A stretch of 6,946 nucleotides of DNA, taken from JBDKTK01 sp039680225. GTDB taxonomy: Bacteria; Desulfobacterota; Syntrophia; Syntrophales; UBA4778. The stretch covers positions 1 through 6,946 of the forward strand of contig JBDKTK010000284.1 of the NCBI GenBank assembly GCA_039680225.1. Reading direction: 5' to 3'. The notes under the pieces were generated by a model that saw only the letters and a list, made by a program, of their open reading frames with translations, was not told where the DNA came from and searched no databases. Positions within the stretch are counted from its first letter, which is position 1. Each line of letters starts with the position of its first letter. Both the position numbers and the translations under genes were made by a program. Below, piece after piece: positions 5,792-6,946 of the stretch.

Positions 5792-6900
5792 GCAAGCAAG
5801 CATTGGAGCCGGAAGCCGCGATCCGCGACCTGTTGAGGAACCCCCGCAGCGGGCCCGATATCGAAGCCCGGTCGTTCGAGATTATAGACAAGGAAGCGCC
5901 GCCCCACAAATTCACCCCGGACCAATGGCAGGTAGTGCGCCGGATGATACACACGGCCGGGGATTTCGGGATCATAGATGCGGTCCGGTTCTCGCCGGGC
6001 GCGATCGACGCTGCCGTCCGCGCGCTGCGGGCGGGATCTCCCATCTATCTTGATTCGAACATGGCCGCAGCGGGTCTTTCCCTGGAGCGGCTCAGATCGG
6101 CCTGCCCCGGATATTCCCGGCGGAAGATATTTTGCCATATTGCCGATCCCGACGTGGCCGAAGAAGCGCGGCAGATGGGGCTCCCCCGGTCCCTGTTCGC
6201 CGTGCGGAAGGCGCGGCCCCTGCTCGGCGGAGGCATTGCCGCATTCGGGAACGCTCCCGTCGCGCTGCTGGAACTCAACCGCATGATAATCGAGGAAGGG
6301 CTGCGGCCCGCGTTCGTCATAGCCGCCCCCGTGGGCTTCGTCAATGTCGAAGAAAGCAAGTCGGAACTCGCCGGGCTCGGCGTCCCGTTTATCGCCATTG
6401 CAGGCAGGCGGGGCGGGAGCACGCTCGCCGTGAGCATCGTCCACGCGCTCTGCACAATCGCTTCCGCCGGAAAGCGGCAGGCCGCCGCAACGCAAGCCGA
6501 TTCCGAAGCAATCATCCTGCTCGGGCACGGCAGCCGGGTGCTGGGGGCGGGCGAGGACATGGAACAGGTGGCGCTCCGCGTCCGGGACAAGGCCGGTCTT
6601 TCCCTGGTGGAAACCTGCAGCATGCAGATGCTGGGCCCGAAGCTCGCCGATGCGCTGGATAAATGCGTAGAGGGCGGGGCGCGGCGCGTGATCGTGATCC
6701 CGTATTTCCTGCACGTCGGCGTGCACATGCGGGAGGACATCCCCGAACTGCTCCGGGAGGAGGTGCGCCGCCGTCCCGGGATCGAGATCATCCTCGGCAA
6801 GAACCTCGGCTATGACGAGAGCCTGGCCGATCTCGTGGTCCGCAGGATTGAGGAGTCGCGCGGCCTGCCTGCAATCGCGGGTGCATCGGAGGAATCGTGA
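5788..6900 (+). CDS. cbiC-cbiX: Fused cobalt-precorrin-8 methylmutase (CbiC/CobH) - small sirohydrochlorin cobaltochelatase (CbiX)
   Basis: A 370-residue protein with two enzymes. Residues 1 to about 225 are CbiC/CobH, which moves the methyl group from C-11 to C-12 to form (cobalt-)cobyrinic acid. Markers are IEARSFEIID near the start, the proposed catalytic His in MIHTAGDF (H55), YLDSNMAAAG, and VGFVNVEESKSEL with a following GRRGGS. A polar Ala/Gln-rich linker (about 226-240) joins residues 241-370. These resemble the short CbiX chelatase: LGHGSR with H247, and PYFLHVGVHMREDIPELL (305-322) with H313, the pair that binds metal in CbiX enzymes, plus an extra H309. The CbiX part is about 130 residues, like the archaeal short form that normally works as a homodimer. 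No His-rich tail or cluster-binding cysteines are seen. The chelatase half implies early cobalt insertion, so the anaerobic pathway. CbiX resembles SirB and CbiK chelatases, so the metal is inferred from the neighbours. Confidence 0.94.
   Translation: MSKQALEPEAAIRDLLRNPRSGPDIEARSFEIIDKEAPPHKFTPDQWQVVRRMIHTAGDFGIIDAVRFSPGAIDAAVRALRAGSPIYLDSNMAAAGLSLERLRSACPGYSRRKIFCHIADPDVAEEARQMGLPRSLFAVRKARPLLGGGIAAFGNAPVALLELNRMIIEEGLRPAFVIAAPVGFVNVEESKSELAGLGVPFIAIAGRRGGSTLAVSIVHALCTIASAGKRQAAATQADSEAIILLGHGSRVLGAGEDMEQVALRVRDKAGLSLVETCSMQMLGPKLADALDKCVEGGARRVIVIPYFLHVGVHMREDIPELLREEVRRRPGIEIILGKNLGYDESLADLVVRRIEESRGLPAIAGASEES
6888..6893 (+). promoter_or_regulatory. Shine-Dalgarno for the gene at the right edge
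   Basis: GGAGGA is the strongest ribosome-binding match among the internal junctions. It is 6 bases before ATG 6900 and only 3 before the in-frame GTG 6897, so ATG is the better start. The strong site suggests that the operon continues. Confidence 0.6.
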
Positions 6901-6946
6901 TGAGCATTGCAGCTTTCAGAAAATTGATCATGCCCGCGTGCGCGGC
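6900..6946 (+). CDS. Start of an unidentified downstream gene, 3' truncated
   Basis: Fifteen codons are visible (MSIAAFRKLIMPACA), opening at an ATG that shares one base with the upstream stop (TGATG); a GTG three bases earlier is in the same frame. The strong GGAGGA in front makes a real gene likely. The visible residues do not show the TTG[TA]CAAAA-like motif near the start of CbiD, nor another corrin-gene signature I recognise. The Arg-Lys pair followed by a few hydrophobic residues could begin a signal or membrane segment, but the piece is too short to decide. Function is unknown. Confidence 0.5.
   Translation, partial: MSIAAFRKLIMPACA

Noticed and set aside
6900..6946. Lipoprotein signal (MPAC as a lipobox) in the last gene
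   Set aside because: Only a few hydrophobic residues precede the Cys and the residues before it do not fit the usual L-[AS]-[GA]-C pattern; too little sequence is visible.

Overview
The window is a stretch of an adenosylcobalamin (vitamin B12) biosynthesis operon. All genes are on the + strand, in high-GC DNA with essentially no intergenic space. It begins inside the 3' end of cobS and ends a few codons into an unidentified gene, so the promoter, any cobalamin riboswitch and the terminator all lie outside. A small CbiX-type cobaltochelatase and CbiC-type methylmutase, with no CobN/S/T chelatase, point to the early-cobalt (anaerobic) route. High GC, this gene set and the two fusions would fit an anaerobic Desulfobacterota/deltaproteobacterium-like organism, but that placement is an inference from gene content, not a phylogeny.

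Layout: the cobS C-terminus (1-347, 5' end missing); a two-enzyme fusion of threonine-phosphate decarboxylase (CobD) and cobyric acid synthase (CobQ/CbiP) (344-2914); cbiB, adenosylcobinamide-phosphate synthase (2911-3864); cobO, the corrinoid adenosyltransferase (3861-4409); cbiA, cobyrinate a,c-diamide synthase (4406-5791); a second fusion of cobalt-precorrin-8 methylmutase (CbiC) with a small cobaltochelatase (CbiX) (5788-6900); and the first 15 codons of a further gene (6900-6946). No stretch of 300 bases lacks a gene. The five internal junctions are 4-base start/stop overlaps (ATGA or GTGA) and the last is a 1-base TGATG overlap or a GTGA, so translational coupling is likely throughout.

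How the genes work together: CbiX would insert cobalt into sirohydrochlorin. CbiC performs the final methyl shift that gives cobyrinic acid. CbiA amidates side chains a and c, CobO adenosylates cobalt, and the CobQ domain amidates b, d, e and g to give adenosylcobyric acid. The CobD domain makes the aminopropanol phosphate linker, CbiB joins linker and corrinoid, and CobS attaches the lower-ligand nucleoside at the end. Read 5' to 3', the gene order is almost the reverse of this pathway. The most notable features are the two fusions: one polypeptide makes both substrates of the enzyme encoded immediately downstream (CbiB), and the other joins the cobalt-entry step to the last corrin-ring step. 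The individual enzymes belong to known families. I see no evidence for a wholly new system, only an unusually compact and fused version of a known pathway.
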